Shown: positions 6,905-14,728 of the stretch, one piece after another
Layout of the letters: the number at the start of each line of letters is the position of its first letter
How positions within the stretch are numbered: position 1 is the stretch's first letter
Source of the DNA: a virus
Virus record (IMG/VR): IMGVR_UViG_3300025671_000512
Location: 1 to 24,451 of that record
DNA: 24,451 bases
Direction: 5' to 3' (one strand)
The notes under the pieces: generated by a model
Told to the model about the DNA's origin: nothing
The model's database searches: none
The model's input: the letters and a program-made list of their open reading frames with translations, nothing else
Made by a program: the position numbers and the translations under genes

Positions 6905-8131
6905 TTAGCTCCAGGCTCGGACGGCGAAGTAAGGAAGAATGGTCGCGACCCCGCCGATGGTGTCGCACCGTGAGGGCTGCTGGTCCGTCTGGATGTTATA
7001 CTGCTCCACCCAACGCATCGACAGCTTCTGCTTTTTGGAGTTCACCCGCTTGGCGTTCGCGCCAGCGAGGTTGTCGGGCAGGTCCACCATCACGAAGGCA
7101 AACGCCGCCGGGTTGAAGATCAGCGACTGGTTCGACACAATCGCCGACATCGTCGCACTCACCGTGCCCGTCGAGCCCACGAACGTGATCGCCGCGCCAT
7201 TCGCCGGAGACGCCGTCACCGTCTGCAACTGCCCCGTGGTGATAATCGACGGGGAGATGCTCAACGTCGCCGTCGACGAACCCGAGGCATCCGCCGTCAG
7301 CACAAACTGCTGCAGGATGCGCGTGTTGGTGTAGGACACCGGGTTGACCGCATACACCCCGGCAATCGTGAACACGTCGCCTTCCTTTAGCGCATACGTG
7401 CCCATGCCTGAGATGGCAAGTGTCGACCCCGTCTGGTCTGCGCCAGACACCACCGGCGTGGACGTCGTGAACGTGCCGGTCGTGTGCGCCGGCATCAGGG
7501 CGTCCGTATACCAATCCTTGATCGACAGCGCGTTGGACGCCACGTAGCCCTTTTCAAACATCTCGCCGATCTTCTTCGACGGGTTGAACAGGGCGAAGTT
7601 GGCATTCGCGATGTCCGCCATGGCATCGGGCTCCATGACCGCGCAGAACCCATCCGGCACGGCCACCTTGCGCAGCAACGCCGACGCCCCGAGGAACGAC
7701 CGATTGCTGGTGTTCGGCACGCCCGGAGACCCGATGGAGAAATACGCCGTCTTGTAGAGCTCATTGGCGGCGAAGCTGTCCCACTTGGACGCCTGCGCCT
7801 GCCCGGCTGGAATGGTGTAGCGTTCCTGCACCTCTTCCACTTCCAAGGCCGTCTGCGCACTCGACCAGCCCATGCCCACCTGGAACTGCTTGTTCACCGT
7901 GATCGGCACCGTCTGGTTGAGAATGCTCTGCTGCTGCAGGGCCTGTCCTTCGGAGACTTCCCACCGCTGCTGGATACGCACATTGATCGTGTCGCCGATC
8001 TGCGCGCCCTGCGGCTTGTTCATGAACGAGTCGTCCCACTGACGATCACACTGGTTCAGGAACGTCAGTTCGTTGTTGAAATTGAGTGCAGTGTCCTTTG
8101 TAACCCACGTAGGGGTGATGAACGTATTCAT
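6905..8131 (-). CDS. Major capsid protein, P22 coat (gp5) type, 408 aa
   Basis: The product builds the icosahedral shell around the scaffold. It resembles P22 coat-like proteins: an N-terminal QWDDSFMNKPQGAQIGDTIN segment, then IRIQQRW-type strand (VRIQQRWEVSEGQALQQQS), the VTVNKQFQVGMGWSSAQTAL region, a P-domain helix region with CAVMEPDAMADIANANFALF, then an inserted beta-rich domain (about residues 215-320), and the C-terminal IQTDQQPSRCDTIGGVATIL. P22 gp5 has 430 residues, so size fits. The gene follows the scaffold with a 24-nt gap and a strong AGAGGAAGG ribosome site, as expected for the most abundant virion protein. Confidence 0.92.
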   Translation of the reverse strand: MNTFITPTWVTKDTALNFNNELTFLNQCDRQWDDSFMNKPQGAQIGDTINVRIQQRWEVSEGQALQQQSILNQTVPITVNKQFQVGMGWSSAQTALEVEEVQERYTIPAGQAQASKWDSFAANELYKTAYFSIGSPGVPNTSNRSFLGASALLRKVAVPDGFCAVMEPDAMADIANANFALFNPSKKIGEMFEKGYVASNALSIKDWYTDALMPAHTTGTFTTSTPVVSGADQTGSTLAISGMGTYALKEGDVFTIAGVYAVNPVSYTNTRILQQFVLTADASGSSTATLSISPSIITTGQLQTVTASPANGAAITFVGSTGTVSATMSAIVSNQSLIFNPAAFAFVMVDLPDNLAGANAKRVNSKKQKLSMRWVEQYNIQTDQQPSRCDTIGGVATILPYFAVRAWS

Positions 8132-8155
8132 ACGCCCTTCCTCTTCTGTCCCGGC

Positions 8156-9190
8156 TTACCCGCGTCGTCGCTTGTCGAGTCTGAGGTGCCCATACCGGGA
8201 CGCGTGGTCCTCGAGGCTTTCCTCATCACTCGGCGCGGAATCGCCGGATCGCATGGGACCTGTCCGCACCGGAGTGGGCGGCCTGGGCACCTTTATCGAT
8301 GATGGAGATGACGTTGTCGCTCCGGTCGTGCCGACAGACATCATCCGATGCAGCTTGCGTCGGATAATCTCGACGTTCTGTTGCGTGACCGGCTGCGAAG
8401 CAGTCAGCAACGTGAGTTCCTCGAGTTCATCGGGGTGACTCGCGAGGAAGAGTGCCATGTCGGCCCCGCGGTTGTCAAGCATGATGCTGACATCCAACAA
8501 GGGCGGGGGCTGCACCTTGACCGACTGCAGCACCTGGGCCATCTGGGGATTCGCTTGCACGGCGGCCTGTAACCGCTGCTGATGCGTCTCGCGCACCGTC
8601 GACCAGTAGTGTTCAGCTTCCTGCGTGGTTTGCTGAAACCGCGCCTGCTGAGCGCGCATTTCCGCCTCCCGCTGTTCCTGCTGCCGGTCCCACTTCGCCA
8701 ACGCACGCTGCCACGCCCCATACGGGTCGTCCCGGTCGGCGAAATCCTCAATCGTCGGTTCAGGGTCGCCCACCACCGGCCGCGGGGCTGGCGGCAACAC
8801 AAAAATCGGCTCCTTCGCCTTCGGGGCGGACTCAGCCTCCGCCAGTTGGTCCTGAATCGCGATCTGTTCGCGCGCCAGCTTCTGCACCCGCGGGGAGCCG
8901 GTCTTCGCCAACTGCTCGAGGCGTTCCCGTCCCTCGCGATTGGCCTTGCTCAGTTCCCGAATCACCGGCACATCTTCAGGCGTGGCCTGCTGACTCCGGG
9001 CCCTAGTGCGTTTCTTGAATTTCCCGTCTTCATCCCGTTCAACGTCATCAAACGCCGACGGCGGCTCCGCGGTTGACGCGGCCGGGGCGTCACTGACTAG
9101 GGTTGACGGGTCACTTTCCACTGCCACTGGCGGCAGGGTGGGCTCAGACGGCGTGCTCTCAACACTCGGAATACCGTAGTCGTCACTCAT
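8156..9190 (-). CDS. Scaffolding protein, P22 gp8-like by position, 344 aa
   Basis: This is a low-complexity, highly charged, predicted helical protein placed between portal and coat, the scaffold position in P22-like genomes. It has an acidic Pro/Ser-rich N-terminus, a basic patch (KFKKRTRARSQQ), and a long Gln/Ala/Glu/Arg coiled region (residues about 150-240). The C-terminus is basic (RYGHLRLDKRRRG), comparable to the coat-binding basic tail of P22 scaffold. P22 gp8 is 303 aa. Its ATG abuts the TAA of the portal gene with no spacer. Assignment rests on composition and gene order rather than sequence identity. Confidence 0.82.
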   Translation of the reverse strand: MSDDYGIPSVESTPSEPTLPPVAVESDPSTLVSDAPAASTAEPPSAFDDVERDEDGKFKKRTRARSQQATPEDVPVIRELSKANREGRERLEQLAKTGSPRVQKLAREQIAIQDQLAEAESAPKAKEPIFVLPPAPRPVVGDPEPTIEDFADRDDPYGAWQRALAKWDRQQEQREAEMRAQQARFQQTTQEAEHYWSTVRETHQQRLQAAVQANPQMAQVLQSVKVQPPPLLDVSIMLDNRGADMALFLASHPDELEELTLLTASQPVTQQNVEIIRRKLHRMMSVGTTGATTSSPSSIKVPRPPTPVRTGPMRSGDSAPSDEESLEDHASRYGHLRLDKRRRG

Positions 9191-11518
9191 TTAGAGGGTC
9201 TCCGGACCTATAGCCTGTTGGGCGAGTAGTTCTTGATACCGTCGTTGGTCTTCGCGCTCTTCGGCCTCGGCATCCACCGCGGCCCTCAGGATCTGCGCTT
9301 GTTGCTCACTCGCCATGCGCTGCCCATGCCGGCTGTCTTCGTGCCCCTGGCGCAGTTCCTGAATTTCCCGCTCCAGCTTCGCCTTCTCTAACGCCACTTG
9401 CGCTTTCAACTGCTCAATCTGGAGCTTGTTCTCGGCTTCCAGTTGCGCAATCTGCATCCGGGTCTGGGCCTCAAGTTGTTTCTCCGCCATGCCCGACTGC
9501 GCCTGCTGCAGAGCCTGACCCATTTCCTGCATCTGCATCTGCATCTGCTGCATCTGCCCCTGCACTTCCGGTGACAGCGGCGTCTGCCCCGACTTCTTCG
9601 ACTCAATCATCTGCTGAATGGGCGGAGCCAACATTACCTTCGCCCGTTCGGACATCTGCTTCGAGCCCGGGCCATCCTGCGCGGCAAAGAACAAGTCACC
9701 AAACCACGTCATCAATGCGGGATTGGCGGCAATCATTTCTCCTGTGATCTGCGCTTCCTGGTCTCGGCGGGTGCCTTCCGATTTCGCCACCTTCACCACG
9801 ACGTTGAACCGCGCATTCTCCGTCAGGCGATACGTCTTGGCTTCCGGCACCGGCATCGGGCCATTCGGCCCCATCAGTGGCTGTCCATCTGGACCCATCT
9901 GCGGCGGGGCCGGCACGGGCCGGTTGTTCTGGCTCACAAACGGCTGCCCAATCATAATTGTTTCGGCCTCGTTCTCACCGTTGATGATGCGCGCAATCCG
10001 TCCCGGGGTCTGGCCGTAAATCGGGAATAACAACGAGTTGATAATCCGGCCTTCGTGGCGCACCGACCGCACCAGGTTGTCCATGTAGTTCGCGGTGCCC
10101 TTATTCGCTTGCGCAATCAGACTGTCTGCGAGTTTGCCCGACCGCACCGACTTGTCGACAATCCCCATCGTGGGGTCCGTCGCGCCGATGGAGTTCTGCA
10201 CCATCTCGTTGAACATCTGCGTGGCGGCCATGGTCGGCTGGATCTGCGCATCACGGGGCGCACTCTTCGGCGGCCCCACCATGTCCCCATTCGCATCACG
10301 GTTGTTATACGGCAGATACGGCAGGGTGCGCGTGTTGTAGGCGTTCCAGAAGGCTTCAAACCCTTCCGTCTGCCCATCCGCCACCATTAGGGGGGTGATC
10401 ACCGACAGCCCGATGTTCTCCACCGACTTACTCACCATGAAGTTGATCCCCATGGCAGGGTCCCTTACAGGCCGAATGACACCTTCCACCCTACGCTCTT
10501 TGTCGTAGGGCTGCAGTTCGTTCCCTAGCACCTTCACGATGGGGATAAACGGGGACGGCCAGTCGGTCTCTTCAAGCACCTGACAGCCGTCAATCTTCGC
10601 CCACTTGATCTTTTTGTCGACGACGGTGCGCCGGTCGAGAATCTGGGACTTGTCCTCGACTTCATCAGCCCAAGCCGAGGTCCCATCCGCCACTCGACAG
10701 AGTTCCCGGGAGGTGTAGTCGGTGTAGTAATACTCCACCACACGCACCGTGCGGCCTTCGCCTTCGGTCGCAAACCATTCCGGGGTCTGCTCACAACAGG
10801 ACTGCCATTCATCGTCGGTCATGTCGCACACGCTGTTGTGCTGGCCGGCGGCATTCTTGGGATATTCCGCTTGGTATTGCTCCCACGGCATATCCACCCC
10901 AATGAACGCATACTCGGCGTCACTGCCATCGGGCTGTTCGTGGAACGGGTCAAGCGTCACGCTAGCTTGGTCGTAGAACCGATGGACGTAGACTTCTTGG
11001 TCCCACGTCTTCCCCGGCATATACCGGGTAAGCACGGCGTAATAGCCGCTGCCGGCAATCACCGCACGCTGGAAGGCCCAGCTTCGCGCATCGCCTGCTT
11101 CAGACTCCCGCTGAATTCGACGCGTGAGCCCCTCGCGGATTTCAATCTCTTTGTCATCGACCGGGTCGGCAATCCCGCCCCAGTCATCCGCGGGGACGAG
11201 CTCGAACCCGATGTCCGACTGCCGCTCTTGGTTCACGATCATGTCCACCGGCTTGCGCACGGTGTCAATCGTGAGACAAGGTCTCGCGGGAACCGGGGGC
11301 AACCCATTCGACGCATTCTGCCCTGCTCTGGAGGCGCGCACATCCGCCGGCCACTGGTCAAGAGCGTAGAACCGGAGGTCTTCCCGTTCACGCTCCCGCT
11401 GTTTCTTGGCGGCGTCGTTCGCCAGTTTGAACCGGGCTTTTGCCGCGACGATAAACGGAGACTCAGCCCGAGATTCAGGCCGATTAGGCTGTCGCTGTTT
11501 GCGAGACGTGCGCGGCAT
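9191..11518 (-). CDS. Portal protein, P22 gp1-type, 775 aa
   Basis: The portal is the dodecameric DNA gate at one vertex of the head. The product has the features of P22-like portals: an N-terminal basic segment, then DLRFYALDQWPADVRASR and PCLTIDTVRKPVDMIVNQER (clip/wing start), the WAFQRAVIAGSGYYAVLT region, VYVHRFYDQASVTLDP, a stem region with RPVRDPAMGINFMVSKSVE, and GATDPTMGIVDKSVRSGKLA. A long Gln/Glu/Met-rich coiled-coil barrel tail follows (residues about 640-765), a hallmark of P22-type portals. P22 gp1 is 725 aa. It follows small genes after large terminase and directly precedes the scaffold. Confidence 0.95.
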   Translation of the reverse strand: MPRTSRKQRQPNRPESRAESPFIVAAKARFKLANDAAKKQREREREDLRFYALDQWPADVRASRAGQNASNGLPPVPARPCLTIDTVRKPVDMIVNQERQSDIGFELVPADDWGGIADPVDDKEIEIREGLTRRIQRESEAGDARSWAFQRAVIAGSGYYAVLTRYMPGKTWDQEVYVHRFYDQASVTLDPFHEQPDGSDAEYAFIGVDMPWEQYQAEYPKNAAGQHNSVCDMTDDEWQSCCEQTPEWFATEGEGRTVRVVEYYYTDYTSRELCRVADGTSAWADEVEDKSQILDRRTVVDKKIKWAKIDGCQVLEETDWPSPFIPIVKVLGNELQPYDKERRVEGVIRPVRDPAMGINFMVSKSVENIGLSVITPLMVADGQTEGFEAFWNAYNTRTLPYLPYNNRDANGDMVGPPKSAPRDAQIQPTMAATQMFNEMVQNSIGATDPTMGIVDKSVRSGKLADSLIAQANKGTANYMDNLVRSVRHEGRIINSLLFPIYGQTPGRIARIINGENEAETIMIGQPFVSQNNRPVPAPPQMGPDGQPLMGPNGPMPVPEAKTYRLTENARFNVVVKVAKSEGTRRDQEAQITGEMIAANPALMTWFGDLFFAAQDGPGSKQMSERAKVMLAPPIQQMIESKKSGQTPLSPEVQGQMQQMQMQMQEMGQALQQAQSGMAEKQLEAQTRMQIAQLEAENKLQIEQLKAQVALEKAKLEREIQELRQGHEDSRHGQRMASEQQAQILRAAVDAEAEEREDQRRYQELLAQQAIGPETL

Positions 11519-11755
11519 TTACAGGTGGCCTGTCAACAGCCACCAAAGGCGACCGCGGAGGGACAACGCGAGGAGGGACTGCGTCTGCGCAATCACCGGA
11601 CTGGTGAGGGTGCCTTCGTGGAGTTCCCCACGAACCGCCTCTTTTAAGGCGTCGCAGTTGGAATACACCTGCTGCAAAGACTGATTATGCGCGTCGAGAA
11701 GAACCCTGACTTGCGCCCATGACAATGACATCTTGCGGGGTTGTTTTACGGTCAT
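11519..11755 (-). CDS. Small helical phage protein, 78 aa
   Basis: It starts with ATG at 11755 in a 4-nt ATGA overlap with the upstream gene, and its TAA abuts the portal ATG. Sequence highlights are SWAQVRVLLDAHNQSLQQVY, a helical region with ALKEAVRGELHEG, and a C-terminal hydrophobic stretch LLALSLRGRLWWLLTGHL that could be membrane-associated or simply amphipathic. No family is recognised. Its coupling between the 74-aa zinc-type protein and the portal makes it part of the packaging/head transcript. Confidence 0.7.
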   Translation of the reverse strand: MTVKQPRKMSLSWAQVRVLLDAHNQSLQQVYSNCDALKEAVRGELHEGTLTSPVIAQTQSLLALSLRGRLWWLLTGHL

Positions 11756-11976
11756 GGCACCTCACACACATGAGATTGGCGGCACGATGCCGACAACCGA
11801 TATCCCGCGGGATACGATGTCTGCGCGCCAGGGCCCGTCACATACGGCCGGCACCCGGCGGCGGTCACCATGGTGCCTCGTTCCGCCGCAGCCCCAGCGG
11901 ACGCCACAGCCCACACGGCCACCACGCCTTTACAGGAGGGGCAGCACGCATACATACGAAACACAGGGTCACTCAT
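11752..11976 (-). CDS. Small Cys-rich (possible zinc-binding) protein, 74 aa
   Basis: Residues 9-14 carry YACCPSC, and the C-terminus has CRQSHVC, so one CxxC pair and a later C/H pair could bind zinc. Between them is a Gly/Ala-rich stretch. The ribosome site at ATG 11976 is weak, but the stop overlaps the next start by 4 nt (ATGA), the standard arrangement here. I cannot assign a family. The alternative, that this is only a spacer between terminase and portal, is less likely given the coupling. Confidence 0.6.
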   Translation of the reverse strand: MSDPVFRMYACCPSCKGVVAVWAVASAGAAAERGTMVTAAGCRPYVTGPGAQTSYPAGYRLSASCRQSHVCEVP

Positions 11977-12007
11977 CGTGCAACCGACACTAGCGTAGCA
12001 CAGGGTG

Positions 12008-13417
12008 TCAACCCATCCATGCGAGGTCCCCTCCCGGGGTCCGCATCGACCCAGCTACTCGCTCACGTTTCTTCACAAACGCCGCCCCGAAATTCGCTTC
12101 AAGGTATTCGGCGCAGTTCTGACCGTGCTCATACCAGCCGTCTTTCTTCGGCTTACGGACCTGCTTGTTCGCCACTGAGACCATATGCTCATCCCACACG
12201 TAGCCAGCTTCAAACCCATCAGCGAGGAACCGATCCGGCACGGTCGACTTCTCACTGATCGTCAGCCACCGGTCGGGGTCAGAGTTCACCACGAACGCTT
12301 CAGACCGGTCAGCCGCGCGCTTGCGCATCTGGCTAGCCAGACGCTCCACCATCGCGAGACGCACTGCGGGGGAGTTGCTGTCGGGCACATAGACCGGCTT
12401 GATACCATGCTCTCGGAGCGTCTTAATTGCACCCGTCGTGCCGTGTGAGGTATCCGCCGCGCCGGCCGGGTCGCAGCATTCCTTAATCTCAACTGGGTTC
12501 GGGAACCACTGCCGGCGGTGTGTTAACACGATGTCGAGGAAATCATCTAGGTAGAGGTTCTGGCCGAGAATCCCTCCTAGAAACCTCACCTGTCCTAAGG
12601 GACTCACTTGTCGGAAGATGGCGCACGGGTGGTGCTTGCCGAAGTCGAGGGCCATTTCGAGGGCCAGCCGCGGGTCATACTCCACCGGCACTTCATGCAC
12701 CGACCGCAGGAACGCTCCCTTGTAGACCGGTTCGCCCTGCACATTCATACCGCGCTTGCCCAAAATAACACTGCGGTGTTTGGCGTGGGACTCGGGATAT
12801 GCCGCCAAGGCCGCACTCAGAAGGCTCTCAGGCAGGTTGTGGGCGTTGTCGTAAATCGAGATGGCGTAATACTTCCGGTTTGGAAGGTGGTTGCTCTCAG
12901 GGAATTGCTGGGCCAGCCAATGGGTCACATTCGGCGGGTTGGGGCTGAAGATGAGTTGATGCGGGAATCCCGGCTGCCGCAGTCGTAACCGAAGCTCAAG
13001 GCTGAAATCCTCGGGAAGTTCTTCGGTCTGGTCGTTGTAGATTCCCGCCACGCCCATACCGCGCATTTTGCTGTAGCGGCTCAACGCATCGGGGCTTTTC
13101 AGTCCGTAGCTGTAACACTTGGACCCGTTCGGGAAGTCATAGCTGAGTTCTTTGGCGTTCCAGGCGGGGATACTTCCCGCGGTCTGGCATACGGATTCAA
13201 ACGCCGGCCGGATTTTGGTCTGGGTTTCCCCGTCCCCATAACGCCCAATCCACCATTGGATGCCGGGATACTTATGCAGGGAGTTGAAAACCTTCCACAG
13301 GCAGGCCGTGGTCTTGCCGCTTGACAGCGCGCCTTCCAAATCTATCTCAGGGGTCTCATCGAGGAGAAACTCGCTGATGGGGCCCCGCCAGCGCATCTCC
13401 ACCACCCTACTACTCAT
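12008..13417 (-). CDS. Terminase large subunit, 469 aa
   Basis: This is the packaging ATPase-nuclease. The Walker A motif is GALSSGKTT (residues 29-37, Lys35). A Walker-B-like segment GVAGIYNDQTEEL lies at 122-134, where the usual hydrophobic-DE is changed to ND...EE. The coupling segment FSPNPP is at about 157-162. The RNase-H-like nuclease starts near ALDFGKHHP (Asp258), with a second acidic site at CCDPAGAADTSHG (Asp316); a further acidic residue near the C-terminus is expected but not pinned down. Its start overlaps the end of the small-terminase candidate by 8 nt. The length fits the family (about 450-550 aa). Confidence 0.95.
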   Translation of the reverse strand: MSSRVVEMRWRGPISEFLLDETPEIDLEGALSSGKTTACLWKVFNSLHKYPGIQWWIGRYGDGETQTKIRPAFESVCQTAGSIPAWNAKELSYDFPNGSKCYSYGLKSPDALSRYSKMRGMGVAGIYNDQTEELPEDFSLELRLRLRQPGFPHQLIFSPNPPNVTHWLAQQFPESNHLPNRKYYAISIYDNAHNLPESLLSAALAAYPESHAKHRSVILGKRGMNVQGEPVYKGAFLRSVHEVPVEYDPRLALEMALDFGKHHPCAIFRQVSPLGQVRFLGGILGQNLYLDDFLDIVLTHRRQWFPNPVEIKECCDPAGAADTSHGTTGAIKTLREHGIKPVYVPDSNSPAVRLAMVERLASQMRKRAADRSEAFVVNSDPDRWLTISEKSTVPDRFLADGFEAGYVWDEHMVSVANKQVRKPKKDGWYEHGQNCAEYLEANFGAAFVKKRERVAGSMRTPGGDLAWMG

Positions 13418-13655
13418 GGATATGGTTCACCGTGGTGGGCGGGACCTTCGGGTCGTCGTTGCTCTCCTTGATCTGCAGAGGAAGGACTTTGCCCACCAAG
13501 GACAGGAACGCGGTGGGATTGGCGGCCGCTTGGCTCTTGAGGTAGTCCACCCCGCCGCTGTCGGCCAGAGCCTGCAGGATCATGTCCTTCAGAGCCCCGG
13601 TCACCTTGTTGGGCACTCCCTTTTTCCGGCCGCCGGTAAATTTACCTTTTGCCAT
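13410..13655 (-). CDS. Candidate terminase small subunit, 81 aa
   Basis: The basic start MAKGKFTGGRKKGVPNKVTG matches the 'FxxGxKKGxPNK' opening common in small phage proteins encoded just before large terminase. It is followed by helices MILQALADSGGVDYLKSQAA and LSLVGKVLPLQIKESND. A short basic DNA-binding N-terminus plus helical body fits a minimal small terminase, although P22 gp3 is larger (162 aa). The stop lies inside the terminase start region. No Shine-Dalgarno precedes ATG 13655; instead a -10 box ends 7 nt upstream, suggesting a very short or absent leader. Confidence 0.75.
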   Translation of the reverse strand: MAKGKFTGGRKKGVPNKVTGALKDMILQALADSGGVDYLKSQAAANPTAFLSLVGKVLPLQIKESNDDPKVPPTTVNHIHE

Positions 13656-13662
13656 GGAAATA

Positions 13663-13691
13663 AGTCTATTTTAGATGTTTTATGGTGTCTA
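13663..13691 (-). promoter_or_regulatory. Candidate promoter for the packaging/head operon
   Basis: On the minus strand, -35 TAGACA (13686-13691) and -10 TAGACT (13663-13668) are separated by exactly 17 bp of A/T-rich DNA. The -10 box ends 7 nt before ATG 13655, so the transcript would start at or next to the start codon. It lacks the 18-bp dyad seen in the upstream promoters, so it is probably regulated differently. Confidence 0.5.
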
Positions 13692-13693
13692 GC

Positions 13694-13885
13694 CTAACAA
13701 GTGAGCTTTTCGCGCCCTGAGTGGACAAGGCTCACATCCGTAAGGGGGGCCGAGGTGAAAGTGTCAATCGCTGGAGGGGTTACCTTCGGTAGGGCATAGG
13801 CAGGGCTCCAGGGATGCTCCGAGGCCCACTGGGGGTTCGGGCACTGACAGGTTGGGGAGGTTTCATTGCATAGGATGCAACGCAT
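13694..13885 (-). CDS. Small zinc-finger-like protein, 63 aa
   Basis: The N-terminus MRCILCNETSPTCQCPNP contains two CxxC/CxC pairs (Cys3, Cys6, Cys13, Cys15), a plausible zinc site, followed by a Pro/Trp-rich segment with no clear domain. ATG 13885 lies about 9 nt after a GAGGTAG ribosome site and 14 nt after the stop of the FmdB-like gene. It is the first of a run of four small Cys-containing products, counted leftward to rightward. Function is unknown. Confidence 0.65.
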   Translation of the reverse strand: MRCILCNETSPTCQCPNPQWASEHPWSPAYALPKVTPPAIDTFTSAPLTDVSLVHSGREKLTC

Positions 13886-13899
13886 GGCCGCAGTCTACC

Positions 13900-14088
13900 T
13901 CATTTCTTGGGTTTCGTGTAGCGGTCTGCCGCCCACCCGCGGCCAGCCAGAATAAATCCCGTATGGGTGGCAGGGAGTTGTTCGGGGTCAGGACGGGCGC
14001 ACACCGGGCAGGGCGGGTTAGGGGCACTCATGGGGCGGGAGGCTTCCCAAGTGTGTCCACAGGGGCACCGAAGGTCATAGCGGGGCAT
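13900..14088 (-). CDS. FmdB-type zinc-ribbon protein, 62 aa
   Basis: The start MPRYDLRCPCGHTWE and the second knuckle CPVC (residues 27-30) match the FmdB/zinc-ribbon pattern (MPxYxxxCxxCGxxxE ... CPxC), ending with FILAGRGWAADRYTKPKK, also typical of that family. The first knuckle is CPCG, one residue shorter than the usual CxxCG. The ATG at 14088 is chosen over one at 14127 because the family begins with MPxY and because GAGGAG lies about 9 nt upstream. These proteins are small nucleic-acid or metal-binding regulators; the precise role is unknown. Confidence 0.8.
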   Translation of the reverse strand: MPRYDLRCPCGHTWEASRPMSAPNPPCPVCARPDPEQLPATHTGFILAGRGWAADRYTKPKK

Positions 14089-14089
14089 C

Positions 14090-14302
14090 CTAGACACACT
14101 CCTCGAGATGGCGGCCATCGGTGACATACAGGCGCCCGGTGGATTGAATCACGACCCCCACCGCTCGGTCCATTACGGCTTGCCGGCAGCCCTGACAGGC
14201 TCTCACACCGTCAGGGAGCCCGTTGAGGGCGTTCTGGTCGGTGGTGGGGATGGCAGGGATAGCCCCGCATATCTCGCACCAGGTAAAGAGTGGGAGGCTC
14301 AC
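14090..14302 (-). CDS. Small CxxC/CxxC protein, 70 aa
   Basis: GTG 14302 overlaps the previous stop by 4 nt (GTGA) and gives VSLPLFTWCEICGAIP. An upstream ATG at 14356 is possible but would lie well inside the previous gene. Two Cys pairs, CEIC and CQGC, are separated by about 30 residues, a spacing compatible with a zinc ribbon. The C-terminal half (DRAVGVVIQSTGRLYVTDGR) looks like a small beta unit. No named family is recognised. It ends 1 nt before the FmdB-like start. Confidence 0.7.
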   Translation of the reverse strand: MSLPLFTWCEICGAIPAIPTTDQNALNGLPDGVRACQGCRQAVMDRAVGVVIQSTGRLYVTDGRHLEECV

Positions 14303-14604
14303 CACTGGGACCGCCAGGTGCGCTTGCGGGGCCGCCGGTAGACCAGATACGGCCAATCACTGAATCCCTCGTAGGACCGGTCTCGAGGGGCCACGATGGC
14401 GTAGTCAGAAGGGGGATTGAGGCCGGCGTTGCCGGTATCCGGCATACCACAGGTATCAGTCCGCATAATCTCCGGGAACAGCCACTCCACGCAGGAGTGG
14501 CAGTAGCGGCCACCGTCCATGGCGGGGCGGGGGCAGGGGGAGTAATTGACCTGTGTCCAGGTGCCAAATCTCCACCGCTTACTGCGACACTTCTGAGGGG
14601 GCAT
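14299..14604 (-). CDS. Cys-containing small protein, 101 aa
   Basis: The ATG at 14604 shares its T with the TAA of the 40-aa membrane protein upstream (TAATG) and the stop overlaps the next start. It begins with MPPQKCRSKRWRFGTWTQ and carries CPRPAMDGGRYCHSCVEWLF, a C-x10-C-x2-C group that could be a zinc knuckle, and a later CGMPDTGNAG. The C-terminus is basic (YRRPRKRTWRSQW). I do not recognise the family; a small nucleic-acid-binding role is a guess from composition. Confidence 0.7.
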   Translation of the reverse strand: MPPQKCRSKRWRFGTWTQVNYSPCPRPAMDGGRYCHSCVEWLFPEIMRTDTCGMPDTGNAGLNPPSDYAIVAPRDRSYEGFSDWPYLVYRRPRKRTWRSQW

Positions 14605-14726
14605 TACCGCTTCCGTCCCCGCTCAGTGTCTATGCCCCAAACAAATCCAAAACAGACACAGAAGGCGCCAAAGATAAGCGCAAGGATGGTCAGGATCACA
14701 AGGTCGCGCGGGGCGCAGTGCAGCAT
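14604..14726 (-). CDS. Small single-pass membrane protein, 40 aa
   Basis: ATG 14726 is preceded by GGAGA at about 7 nt. The product starts MLHCAPRDL, has one continuous hydrophobic helix (residues about 8-31, VILTILALIFGAFCVCFG), and ends in a charged tail DTERGRKR. The positive-outside or positive-inside orientation cannot be fixed. The stop TAA is fused with the next ATG, and the start lies 2 nt after the methyltransferase stop, so it is embedded in the operon. Its function is unknown; similar-size phage membrane proteins often act in superinfection exclusion or lysis, but nothing here proves that. Confidence 0.75.
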   Translation of the reverse strand: MLHCAPRDLVILTILALIFGAFCVCFGFVWGIDTERGRKR

Positions 14727-14728
14727 TA

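Noticed and set aside
6198-6968. A 256-codon leftward frame overlapping the decoration-protein gene
   Set aside because: His/Arg/Gly/Asp-rich translation with no hydrophobic core. The 6263-6901 frame has family-like sequence and a start 3 nt after the coat stop.
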